Below the pieces are notes generated by a model. That model ran no database searches. It was not told where the DNA came from and worked only from the letters and a program-made list of their open reading frames with translations. Shown here in pieces: positions 1 through 6,323 of a stretch of 6,685 nucleotides of DNA. Origin of the DNA: CAZAMP01 sp964486455 (GTDB taxonomy: Bacteria; Eisenbacteria; RBG-16-71-46; CAZAMP01); assembly GCA_964486455.1 (NCBI GenBank), contig CAZAMP010000085.1, forward strand, positions 1 through 6,685. The letters are read 5' to 3'. Each line of letters starts with the position of its first letter. Within the stretch, counting starts at the first letter, position 1. A program made the translations under genes and the position numbers.

Positions 1-2905
1 ACCATCCCGGACCCATCTCCTCGTCAAGCAGCGTCTCGATCTCCCGCCCGGCGACATCGTAGACGGCCAGGCGAACCGGCGCGACGTCTGCGAGTCCGAA
101 TCGGCAGGTAGTCGCCGCGGCAAACGGATTCGGGCCCGCGCTCAACAGAACCAGTTCAGTCGGTGCGCCCTGCATCGTATAGAGCAAGCTGTTCGGCGCG
201 CCCGGCGTTCCGTGTAGCGCCGACGCTCCCCAGCTTCCCGGGATAGCGTTGTCCAGATCGGGATCACGAAGCTCGAGCGTCGGCCCGTTGCCGTCCGCTC
301 GCGCCGGCCAAGCGCCGTCGCGACGATACCGCACCGAGTCGATCAGACGGCCGGCGGCGTCCCAAAGACGTAGGCGCTCGCCGTCGCGGTTCAGGCCGAA
401 CGTCATGTCACCGTACGCCGCATTCACATGCGGGAAGTGCGCGCGGAATTCGACAAGTCGGCGACAGAGAACCGCCGAGCCGCCCGGCTCCAGCACCACG
501 CCCGAGGGAAACACGAACGAGTGATCGTCATCGCCGTCCCGAAACACCCAGCCCGACAGGTCGACCGTCACAGCACCCGAGTTGTGGAGTTCGATCCAGT
601 CATCGGGATCGAACTGTGTCGACGAGTTGTAGTTGATCTCGTTGATCACCACGGACAAATCCGGCCCTGTAACCGCCTCGAATTCGGCTACTACGCCGTA
701 ACTATTTGACGGATCAATAGTTACAGATGCGATCGCGGGGAGGGATTCATCAGACCACCGGGCGAATCTGTGTCCGACCGCCGGTACGGCTGTGAGCGCC
801 ACTGGATTCCCGACGAAGTACTGCCCCGCATAGTCCGACTCGACGGAAACGGCGGCGAGATCGATGCGACCGCTCCCCGGCGGATCGACGGACAGGTTCA
901 AGGTGTACGTCTCGGAGAGACCGAACGTATCTTGGAGATGCTCGCGTTCGGCATCGGGTCGCCGACGGATGAAGGCTCTCATGACATCCAGCTCGTCACG
1001 CCAAGCCTCGACCGTGAACCCCCATCTCGGCATGTGCCGTGACATTTCCGCTTCGATGAGGCCGCTCATCTCATCGACCAGCGATTCCACGTTGTCCGCG
1101 GCGAACGTCGTGTTCAGCAGGTCCGCGTATCGATTGATGAAGTCTCGACGAAACGTGTCGTTCTCGATGAGCGACCGTAGCAGAAGAGTCGACCACGGCG
1201 GGTTCCAGCCCGGTTCTCCGTCCGGGTCGATCGCAAAGGCGGGTGAGTTGAACTCGGCCGTGTGCCACCAACCGAGACCGAAGTCCAGGTCGTAGAGCAA
1301 CCATCGCCATCGTGAGCCCGGATGCGCCAGGCGCCAGAAGCGGATGTTGTTGTCCAGCCAATCCCGGTTCGCGCAGTAGATCTCGAACAAGCAGTAGGTG
1401 GCGAAGTTATCCGTATCCACCTGCGAACGCACACTGGCGAAGTAAGTCTCGTCACCGAGCGGGTAAACCTTGATGAATGTCAGGAGTTCCTCGTACGACT
1501 CGGAACTCCCCAGAACCGGCTCCCACCGTCCTTCGAGGAGATCGACGTCCTCCGCATCCACACCGTGGTGGGATCGAAGGTAGTGCTCGTCCTGCTTCTC
1601 GCGGAGGTTGTAGATACCCCAGTACACGCCATTCAGGTAGACGACAACCGGTCTATAGGCTTGTGCCCCAAGGTCGGCCCCTTTGGCGAGTCGATGCATC
1701 ACCGCATCTCGGAGATGTGTTGAGGACCACTCGTTTCCCGAGTTACGCAGGATGAGTCGGCGAAACTCGTGGACTTCGGTGTCATCGAACAGCTCGTAGT
1801 CGAGCAATGGGCACCCGTAGCCCTCTCGCAGAATGAGTCGAAACGACTTCTGTGGCAGGGCACGGCTCCACCCACCGTGGATCTTCAGACCGGCATCGAG
1901 ACCGAAGCCCGACCGACCGTCTTCGTCGATGAACTGAATGTGGACGGGGCGCTCCCAGCCTTCCCAGAAGTTCGCCCCGAAATACGGGAAGTCGGGGTCG
2001 TAGCCGTCGCCGAACGCATAGATCCCGGTCTCGTTGTCCCACAGGTTCTCGGGATCGGTGGCGAGACTCATGACAGGTAGAGATGTCTCATCATCGATTA
2101 GATACAGGGTCGTCGCAACGCTGCTTGGCAGACGATCGGAAGCGAAGGCCCGCGCGCGAACGACGGTTGTGGTATCGACCGCAAACGGGGTCGTGTAGAG
2201 GGTCGAACCGGTGGTTGGCTCGCTGCCGTCCAAGGTGAAACGTACGACCGATTCCGTGTCCGGATCACGCAATGTGACCGTCACGCCGGCATCGTATGGC
2301 CCACCGGTCGGCTCGATCGTGGGCGGATCGGTGATCCCGTTACACGCTTCCGCCTCGTTCGGCGCCTGAGGTGTCGGTTCGTAGAAGAAACACCAGCTCT
2401 GCCACGCATCCGCCCGCCGGCCGCGCGACGTGTCCCAGAGCAGCCCATCGGTATCGACTTGATCCAGGATGGTCCCGTTCGCGTCGCGGAGCGTCAGCTG
2501 TTCGCCGGACGCGCCCAGCTTGAAGCTCGCGTGCAGCTCGGGCCCTATGCGGTCCTTCCCCGACGCAAAGACGAGGACGAATGTCCCGGGTTCGATCGTG
2601 AGATCGGGAAAGCGCCAGCGCATCGGTCGATTCTCGTCGTCGGTGAGTGCGTAGCCTCCGATTGCGACCCGTTGGTGTCCGACATTCGTGAGCTCGATCC
2701 AGTCCTCGGAGCTCCCGTCCTCATCGTGAAGCCCAAGAATGTTCGTCGTGACGAACTCGTTTATCACGACGCTCGGCTCCGCCATGGCGGATCGGAGCCC
2801 CACGACCGTACAGAGGAGCAGCGCGACTGTGGACACCGAACGACCGAAAGCGTGTATCGACACGAAACGAGCGATGGCGTGTCTAGGTCGGTCTGCGTGG
2901 ACCAT
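1..2905 (-). CDS. Secreted CotH-kinase-family protein with two lamin-tail domains (C-terminus off the left edge)
   Basis: The frame is open for 968 codons from ATG at 2905-2903 to the edge, with no stop or frameshift. Residues 1-42 are a signal peptide: basic start, hydrophobic core near 24-37, likely cut after AMA. Visible order: lamin-tail domain about 44-150 (INEFV, EDWIELTNVG); chitobiase/Fn3-like segment about 193-269 (FTLDGSEPT); CotH domain about 275-650; InlB-like repeat about 666-743; second lamin-tail domain about 750-862 (INEINYN, DDWIELHNSG); FlgD/T9SS-type module from about 915 (GPNPF, YDVAGREI). CotH hallmarks are GLKIHGGWS with K353 in QKSFRL, NGVYWGIYNLREK (425-437), NRDWLDNN (513-520) and LYDLDFG (537-543), whose D539/D541 are candidate metal ligands. 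CotH relatives are atypical secreted or spore-coat kinases; the substrate here is unknown. The protein is probably exported to the cell surface or medium. The domains are convincing; the biological role is not determined. Confidence 0.93.
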   Translation of the reverse strand, partial: MVHADRPRHAIARFVSIHAFGRSVSTVALLLCTVVGLRSAMAEPSVVINEFVTTNILGLHDEDGSSEDWIELTNVGHQRVAIGGYALTDDENRPMRWRFPDLTIEPGTFVLVFASGKDRIGPELHASFKLGASGEQLTLRDANGTILDQVDTDGLLWDTSRGRRADAWQSWCFFYEPTPQAPNEAEACNGITDPPTIEPTGGPYDAGVTVTLRDPDTESVVRFTLDGSEPTTGSTLYTTPFAVDTTTVVRARAFASDRLPSSVATTLYLIDDETSLPVMSLATDPENLWDNETGIYAFGDGYDPDFPYFGANFWEGWERPVHIQFIDEDGRSGFGLDAGLKIHGGWSRALPQKSFRLILREGYGCPLLDYELFDDTEVHEFRRLILRNSGNEWSSTHLRDAVMHRLAKGADLGAQAYRPVVVYLNGVYWGIYNLREKQDEHYLRSHHGVDAEDVDLLEGRWEPVLGSSESYEELLTFIKVYPLGDETYFASVRSQVDTDNFATYCLFEIYCANRDWLDNNIRFWRLAHPGSRWRWLLYDLDFGLGWWHTAEFNSPAFAIDPDGEPGWNPPWSTLLLRSLIENDTFRRDFINRYADLLNTTFAADNVESLVDEMSGLIEAEMSRHMPRWGFTVEAWRDELDVMRAFIRRRPDAEREHLQDTFGLSETYTLNLSVDPPGSGRIDLAAVSVESDYAGQYFVGNPVALTAVPAVGHRFARWSDESLPAIASVTIDPSNSYGVVAEFEAVTGPDLSVVINEINYNSSTQFDPDDWIELHNSGAVTVDLSGWVFRDGDDDHSFVFPSGVVLEPGGSAVLCRRLVEFRAHFPHVNAAYGDMTFGLNRDGERLRLWDAAGRLIDSVRYRRDGAWPARADGNGPTLELRDPDLDNAIPGSWGASALHGTPGAPNSLLYTMQGAPTELVLLSAGPNPFAAATTCRFGLADVAPVRLAVYDVAGREIETLLDEEMGPGW

Positions 2906-2908
2906 GTG

Positions 2909-2920
2909 GGCGTCCCCCCA
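2909..2920. repeat. 12-bp direct repeat, copy 1 (GGCGTCCCCCCA)
   Basis: This 12-mer recurs exactly at 2983-2994, 74 bp away, in the same orientation inside the 177-bp divergent intergenic region. This copy covers the G-rich ribosome-binding stretch of the leftward gene. Exact 12-mers repeating in so short a region are unlikely by chance, though the C-run lowers complexity. It could be an operator half-site or a remnant of local duplication; the sequence does not decide. Confidence 0.6.
2912..2919 (-). promoter_or_regulatory. Probable ribosome binding site of the CotH-type gene
   Basis: On the minus strand a run of six G followed by AC lies 5-7 nt before the ATG at 2905. It is purine/G-rich but not a canonical AGGAGG, so the match is modest. 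It supports this ATG over the in-frame ATG at codon 41, which would remove the signal peptide. The site sits inside one copy of the 12-bp direct repeat, so anything binding that repeat could mask the start site. Confidence 0.45.
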
Positions 2921-2982
2921 CTCACGGGATCCGTGTCTGCGGTTTCCACTATTCCATGCCACGATCCAGGATATCACGCGCC

Positions 2983-2994
2983 GGCGTCCCCCCA
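2983..2994. repeat. 12-bp direct repeat, copy 2 (GGCGTCCCCCCA)
   Basis: Exact second copy of the 12-mer at 2909-2920. It lies about 30 bp before the palindrome at 3021-3035 and upstream of the tentative promoter of the rightward gene. The flanks of the two copies differ, so the identity is confined to the 12-mer. Confidence 0.6.
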
Positions 2995-3001
2995 AACACG
3001 C

Positions 3002-3030
3002 GTGGCAGAACGGCACCGCTCGTGTAGAAT
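3002..3030 (+). promoter_or_regulatory. Tentative sigma70-like promoter for the SurA/PpiC-like gene
   Basis: GTGGCA (3002-3007, four of six matches to TTGACA) and TAGAAT (3025-3030, five of six to TATAAT) are separated by 17 bp, the ideal spacing. A start near 3037 would give a leader of roughly 45 nt before the ATG at 3083. The -10 box lies inside the palindrome at 3021-3035. Promoter calls by eye in an unknown phylum are uncertain. No comparably good promoter was seen for the leftward gene. Confidence 0.35.
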
Positions 3031-3035
3031 ACACG
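3021..3035. repeat. 15-bp palindrome (6-bp arms, GAA centre) overlapping the -10 box
   Basis: CGTGTA-GAA-TACACG is a perfect inverted repeat with 6-bp arms and a 3-bp centre. It covers the TAGAAT box of the tentative rightward promoter, which is where a repressor operator would often sit. As RNA it would make only a weak hairpin, so a protein-binding site is the more natural reading. A chance occurrence cannot be excluded. Confidence 0.45.
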
Positions 3036-3066
3036 CTTTGCCTGACGATTGGATCTGACTACTCAC

Positions 3067-3072
3067 AGGGGG
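3067..3072 (+). promoter_or_regulatory. Ribosome binding site of the SurA/PpiC-like gene
   Basis: AGGGGG lies 10 nt before the ATG at 3083. It favours this start over the in-frame ATG at codon 8, which has only AAGAACC-type purines ahead of it. Starting here also gives the charged n-region (MIRVR) expected before the lipoprotein signal core. Confidence 0.5.
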
Positions 3073-3082
3073 CTCTCAGATC

Positions 3083-4807
3083 ATGATAAGAGTAAGAACC
3101 ATCATGTTCACGACTGCGATCGTACTCGCCACGATCGGAATTGGCTGTTCACAACAGGGCTCGGACGGAATCGTTCTCGAGTACGACGGTGAGCGCATGG
3201 GCGCGGATCAGTTCATCGCGGAGTTCTTGGCCGCTTACGGCCCCGACATTCCCTCGGATTCTCTGGACGCCGCCGCGGTGACGTTTGCGCACGATCTCTT
3301 GCGAAAGAAACTGCTCGAGGCCGAAGCCCGCTCCGCGGCCTGGGGAGACACATCCGGACTCTCGGCGATCATCGCCACCCGTCTGCGCGCAACGATGGCG
3401 GACGAGATGCGGAGCACCATCGGGGATACGGTTGATGTCACCGAGGATCAAATCGCCGCCGCCTACGATCGTGAAAACGAAACGATCGAGCTAACCCTCG
3501 TCATTGCTCGGGACTTCGAGACCCTGATCTCCACGCGCAAGAGACTCATCCTTGAGAGTGATCCGGAAAAGATTTTGGCCGCGCTCAAGCAACAGCCGAA
3601 GGACTTCACGGTACGGCCGCAGTCTCTGCTGTATTCGAAAGCGGGTCTCCTTCGGGGAAGCCTGGATACTCTCGATGTCGGTGATTGGAGCGAACCATTC
3701 ACACTGACCGAAGGCCACGCCGTGGCCCACGTGGATACCAGAGTCCCGGCGGACCGGGAAAGCGACGAGCTGGGCTTCGAGGCCTTCAGCCAACGCTACG
3801 CCGAATCGCAACAAGCGACGCGCGTATCCGGCTACGCGCGCGATGTCCTATGGCCGCGCTATTCCGTGGGGATCGTGCGCGAGAACGTCGTCGTGCTCGA
3901 CTCGCTCATCGCCGGTCACGTGGTGTGGCTCAAGACCGCGATCGAGGAAGCCCGGAGCGCGGGGGATCGCGACAGATTCCGGATACTACAGATGAGCACG
4001 CCCACACCGGAACCGGATGTGCTGCTTCTGCCACTCGCGCGGCTCGACGGAGCCCCGGACTATCGGATCGCGGAATACCTGCAAGACCTACGCGTCGACT
4101 TCCCCGGTGCCCGCCCCCCCGGCGGCGATTTGGCGAAGCTGGAAGACGATATCAGCAGGAAAATCGAGACTTGGCTTCTCGCCACCGAGGTGAGGTCTAC
4201 CGGTGATCCCGCGGCCGAGCCGACACTCTCGCGGAAGCTCGCGAACGCCGAGGCGTGGGAGCATGTCCAGCGCTACTACTACTACGAGATAGAGCGAAGC
4301 GTGCAGGTCACGCGAGAAGACATCCAGAAGTACTATGACGATCACATTTCCTTCTATGAGGCCAACCCGCAGCGGCGCGTCGCCTTCTTCCGAACGACCG
4401 ACAAGGCCGTTGCGGAGTGGGTCCTCGCGTCTCTCAACGAAGGTCTCTCTCGCGATTCCGTCGCCGTGGAGGGTCAGCGCCGCGGTACGGATCTCTACTA
4501 CTACGGCGGCGAGGAATGGTACGGCACGATGGGATACGAGATCGACCCCGTTCTGGAGGAGATGTCCGTGGGGGACGTCAGAGGTCCCGCAACCACCTCG
4601 ACCGGGAATCACTACGTCCTTTGCCTGCTCGAGTCGAGAGCGGCCACTTTTGAAGAGGCGATCAGCGCAGGTCTGGACAAGACCGTTCTCCAGTTCAAGC
4701 GGGATGAACGTCTCGACGAGGTCGTCGCACGCTTGATGGAGAAGTACGGCGGAAGCGTCTCGGAGGAGGCGGCCCTAGAAGCTGCCCGCCGCCTCTACCG
4801 GTCCTAG
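3083..4807 (+). CDS. Probable lipoprotein, SurA/PpiC-like peptidyl-prolyl isomerase/chaperone
   Basis: The 574-residue product starts with a charged n-region and a hydrophobic core ending in IGIGC, with Cys22 as the likely lipidated residue; Gly at -3 is unusual for a lipobox. Ser at +2 would not retain it in the inner membrane, so outer-membrane anchoring is plausible. Residues about 31-115 are helical and SurA-N-like. A parvulin-like region spans about 119-220 (VTEDQIAAAYD; then GLLRGSLDTLDVGDWSEPF and GHAVAHV). A second spans about 408-520 (VTREDIQKYYDDHISFYE; then MGYEIDPVLEEMSVGDVRGP and GNHYVLCLLE). Both keep the parvulin frame but lack the usual first-strand histidine of the active site, so chaperone activity without isomerase activity is possible. 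A role in folding exported proteins is inferred. It is divergent from the CotH-type gene (177 bp) and convergent with the transposase gene. Family confidence is moderate to high; exact function is unknown. Confidence 0.8.
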   Translation: MIRVRTIMFTTAIVLATIGIGCSQQGSDGIVLEYDGERMGADQFIAEFLAAYGPDIPSDSLDAAAVTFAHDLLRKKLLEAEARSAAWGDTSGLSAIIATRLRATMADEMRSTIGDTVDVTEDQIAAAYDRENETIELTLVIARDFETLISTRKRLILESDPEKILAALKQQPKDFTVRPQSLLYSKAGLLRGSLDTLDVGDWSEPFTLTEGHAVAHVDTRVPADRESDELGFEAFSQRYAESQQATRVSGYARDVLWPRYSVGIVRENVVVLDSLIAGHVVWLKTAIEEARSAGDRDRFRILQMSTPTPEPDVLLLPLARLDGAPDYRIAEYLQDLRVDFPGARPPGGDLAKLEDDISRKIETWLLATEVRSTGDPAAEPTLSRKLANAEAWEHVQRYYYYEIERSVQVTREDIQKYYDDHISFYEANPQRRVAFFRTTDKAVAEWVLASLNEGLSRDSVAVEGQRRGTDLYYYGGEEWYGTMGYEIDPVLEEMSVGDVRGPATTSTGNHYVLCLLESRAATFEEAISAGLDKTVLQFKRDERLDEVVARLMEKYGGSVSEEAALEAARRLYRS

Positions 4808-4810
4808 GTT

Positions 4811-4822
4811 CCGCGTCCGCGG
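4811..4822 (+). terminator. Short GC hairpin just after the SurA/PpiC-like stop
   Basis: CCGCG-TC-CGCGG begins 4 nt after the stop codon. Sterically it would form a 4-bp stem with a 4-nt loop. No T-run follows, so it is not a standard intrinsic terminator. It is partly created by the first unit of the adjacent tandem repeat. Confidence 0.2.
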
Positions 4823-4870
4823 GTTGTGCGTCCGCGGGTTGTGGTCCGAGGGTTGTGGTCCGAGGACTGC
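4813..4870. repeat. Degenerate minisatellite, four tandem units of 14-15 bp
   Basis: Two exact 15-bp units GCGTCCGCGGGTTGT (4813-4827 and 4828-4842) are followed by GGTCCGAGGGTTGT (4843-4856) and GGTCCGAGGACTGC (4857-4870). The gradient from perfect to decayed copies suggests recent expansion at the left end. It begins 5 nt after the stop codon of the upstream gene and is noncoding as far as can be seen. Short frames reading through it on the minus strand are artefacts of the repeat. Confidence 0.8.
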
Positions 4871-4909
4871 TCCCGGAAGTTGAGCCAGAGCCACATGCTT
4901 TGCACCCAC

Positions 4910-4917
4910 AAGTGGAT
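4910..4917. repeat. Candidate target-site duplication, left copy (AAGTGGAT)
   Basis: AAGTGGAT occurs here and again at 6190-6197, flanking the transposase gene in the same orientation. Eight base pairs is the duplication size known for IS1595 elements and within the range for IS1. However, no matching inverted ends lie just inside the two copies, so this may be coincidence. Confidence 0.25.
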
Positions 4918-4931
4918 ACGTGGTCATCTCT

Positions 4932-4979
4932 GGCGCTTGCGACAGCGCCCACCCGCGATTCCGCGGTCGAACATTCGAC
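4932..4979. repeat. Cluster of three inverted repeats between convergent genes
   Basis: Three perfect inverted repeats follow one another: GGCGC(8 nt)GCGCC at 4932-4949, CCGCG(ATTC)CGCGG at 4953-4966, and GTCGAA(CA)TTCGAC at 4966-4979. They lie 10-57 bp after the transposase stop codon, in transposase orientation. They could act as transcript ends for either convergent gene, but no T-tract follows on either strand. Alternatively they are the structured end of the mobile element. Confidence 0.5.
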
Positions 4980-4988
4980 ATCTCCGGG

Positions 4989-6155
4989 CTAGAAGGCGTA
5001 GCGGCATTGATGGGGCGTCAGTCGATGATAGACGGCCGTCTTGACCACTCGCCGGTAGTACTCCCGCCACCGGGGCGGTAGCGCGATCTTCGAGGGAAAG
5101 AGCCGCTCTCGGAGGACCTCCTTCCAGCTCCACGGTCGCTCCTCGATCCCCGCCGCCATCGCCGGCGTGGCCGGTGGCTTCTTCTCCCTCCTGGGCTTGA
5201 TGTAATTGCGCCAGACGAGAAAAACGGCGTTTCGGTCGGCGGCGGCCTGGCGTCGGCGACTGAAGGCGATGGTCTCTCGCTTATGGTTCGCTCCGGTGTG
5301 CCGGATGAGGAGATCGGCGAGGTTGACGGCGAAGAGGGGATTCTGAACGTTTCGGGGTGCGGTCGACGGAATGGTTCGGTGGTCGATCGCCGGGGTGTCG
5401 GGCTGAACGCGCAGAAGTCGCCGGATGGCTCGGGGATAGGCAGGATGCTCATCACTGTGGAGGGTGATGTCGTCGTGGCGTGAAGCAAGGGTGGTCTCGA
5501 GCAGCTCGGCGACGTCCTTCTCGATGGCCTTGGGATCGGGGCGTCCGTAAGTGGCTTCGAGCACTTCGCGTCTCACTCTCTGCTCCGGGGTCATACGTCC
5601 CTTTCGCCTGAGGGGGCTGTCGGTGAAATGATAGAGAAACCAGCTCTTCTTGCCGCCGGCCAGGTGGAAGTGGAAGGGAAAGAACTGACTGAACTCGAAC
5701 GACTCGAAGCCGTCAAAGGCGATGGGCTCGGTGAGGGGATGGTTCCACAGGCGTCGGCGGTGAAAGAGCATGGCGTGTCGTCCGAGTCGGGCGAGGTGGC
5801 GGGCGACGGTGGTGTGGGAGACCCCGACGAGGGTGGCGATCTGGCGGAGTGACGCACAGGTCACCGAGAGGCGGGCGATGATCAGCAGGATGTCCCGTCG
5901 TCGGAGCCAGTAGGAGACCGAGAAGGTGACCTCGGAGAAGTAGCGGCCACAGGCCAAGCAGCGATAGCGCTGGATGCGCTTCGCATCACTGGATCGGGTC
6001 CAGAACCCGACCTTCTTCCAGTGCCACCCGCCATGGTTGGTGTGATGGCGGCAGTGGGGGTTGGGACAGAAGAGTGGTATGAAGTCGGGCCCCGGCTCAA
6101 AGGGGGCAGTAGCCATCGCATTCACGGGGAGCGAAAGAGGCAAGAGGCGGGCCAT
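4989..6155 (-). CDS. Transposase-like protein, zinc ribbon + HTH + DDE-type core (IS1/IS1595-like)
   Basis: The 388-residue product begins with an InsA-type zinc ribbon, Cys30-x4-Cys35 paired with Cys66-x2-Cys69 (CLACGRYFS). A helix-turn-helix follows about 102-124 (LRQIATLVGVSHTTVARHL). The catalytic core has candidate acidic residues Asp148 (AFDGFESF), Asp235 (LHSDEHPAYP) and Glu294 (RETIAFSRRR). The stretch NPLFAVNLADLLIRHTG and the AFSRRR motif resemble the end of IS1 InsB. Zinc ribbon and core are in one frame, unlike classical IS1, where InsA and InsB are joined by frameshifting. The start is the first ATG after an in-frame TGA five codons upstream. No Shine-Dalgarno sequence is visible, and Met14 is an alternative start. 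The gene is uninterrupted, so activity is possible, but no clear terminal inverted repeats were found. It would cut and join DNA during transposition. Transposase class is likely; family assignment is less certain. Confidence 0.8.
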   Translation of the reverse strand: MARLLPLSLPVNAMATAPFEPGPDFIPLFCPNPHCRHHTNHGGWHWKKVGFWTRSSDAKRIQRYRCLACGRYFSEVTFSVSYWLRRRDILLIIARLSVTCASLRQIATLVGVSHTTVARHLARLGRHAMLFHRRRLWNHPLTEPIAFDGFESFEFSQFFPFHFHLAGGKKSWFLYHFTDSPLRRKGRMTPEQRVRREVLEATYGRPDPKAIEKDVAELLETTLASRHDDITLHSDEHPAYPRAIRRLLRVQPDTPAIDHRTIPSTAPRNVQNPLFAVNLADLLIRHTGANHKRETIAFSRRRQAAADRNAVFLVWRNYIKPRREKKPPATPAMAAGIEERPWSWKEVLRERLFPSKIALPPRWREYYRRVVKTAVYHRLTPHQCRYAF

Positions 6156-6189
6156 GCGCGGACGGGGTCAAATCAACAGGTTAGGCGCC

Positions 6190-6197
6190 AAGTGGAT
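6190..6197. repeat. Candidate target-site duplication, right copy (AAGTGGAT)
   Basis: Second copy of the 8-mer at 4910-4917, located 35 bp upstream of the transposase start codon. If real, the element would be about 1.27 kb. The sequence inside this copy, read inward, begins GGCGCC, while that inside the left copy begins ACGTGG. The lack of symmetry argues against simple element ends here. Confidence 0.25.
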
Positions 6198-6265
6198 GGG
6201 GCGGAGTGTCGAGAGGCCGTCCCGAGCGTCCAGAATGTGACGCCGAAAGACGCAGTCGTTAGACC

Positions 6266-6301
6266 ACAAACAAAAGCAAACGGGGGCGAACCCCCGTTTG
6301 C
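6266..6301 (-). terminator. Intrinsic terminator of the right-edge gene
   Basis: A perfect 11-bp stem (6276-6286 with 6291-6301) encloses a 4-nt loop that reads TTCG on the minus strand. It is followed there by TTTTGTTTGT (6275-6266). The stem starts 22 nt after the stop codon of the leftward gene at 6324. On the plus strand the stem is followed by CAAAACAG, so termination is directed leftward only. It would also insulate the transposase gene from read-through. Confidence 0.92.
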
Positions 6302-6323
6302 CAAAACAGACTCGCCAGAATTC

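Noticed and set aside
1071..2042. Minus-strand frames at 1071-1361, 1114-1455 and 1782-2042, which could suggest a frameshifted CotH gene.
   Set aside because: They are in other frames than the long gene, which reads through without interruption from codon 1 to codon 968 with domain motifs on both sides of these positions.
249..3058. Many plus-strand open frames of 60-199 codons, including a 199-codon frame at 2459-3058.
   Set aside because: They lie antisense to the continuous CotH-type gene, have low-complexity Arg/Ser/Pro-rich or otherwise unrecognisable products, and no ribosome binding sites. The minus-strand frame shows clear conserved domains throughout.
4813..4870. CRISPR array.
   Set aside because: Units are only 14-15 bp, directly adjacent with no spacers, and no cas gene is present in the window.
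4695..5044. Short frames crossing the minisatellite, with repeated PRT/PAD-like residues.
   Set aside because: The products are simple translations of the 14-15 bp repeat, have no domain and overlap the end of the SurA/PpiC-like gene.
4931..6190. Possible terminal inverted repeats beginning TGGCGC at 4931 and, on the other strand, at 6190.
   Set aside because: Identity is essentially limited to the first six bases, and the sequences just outside (GTCATCTC and AGTGGATG) do not form a target duplication.
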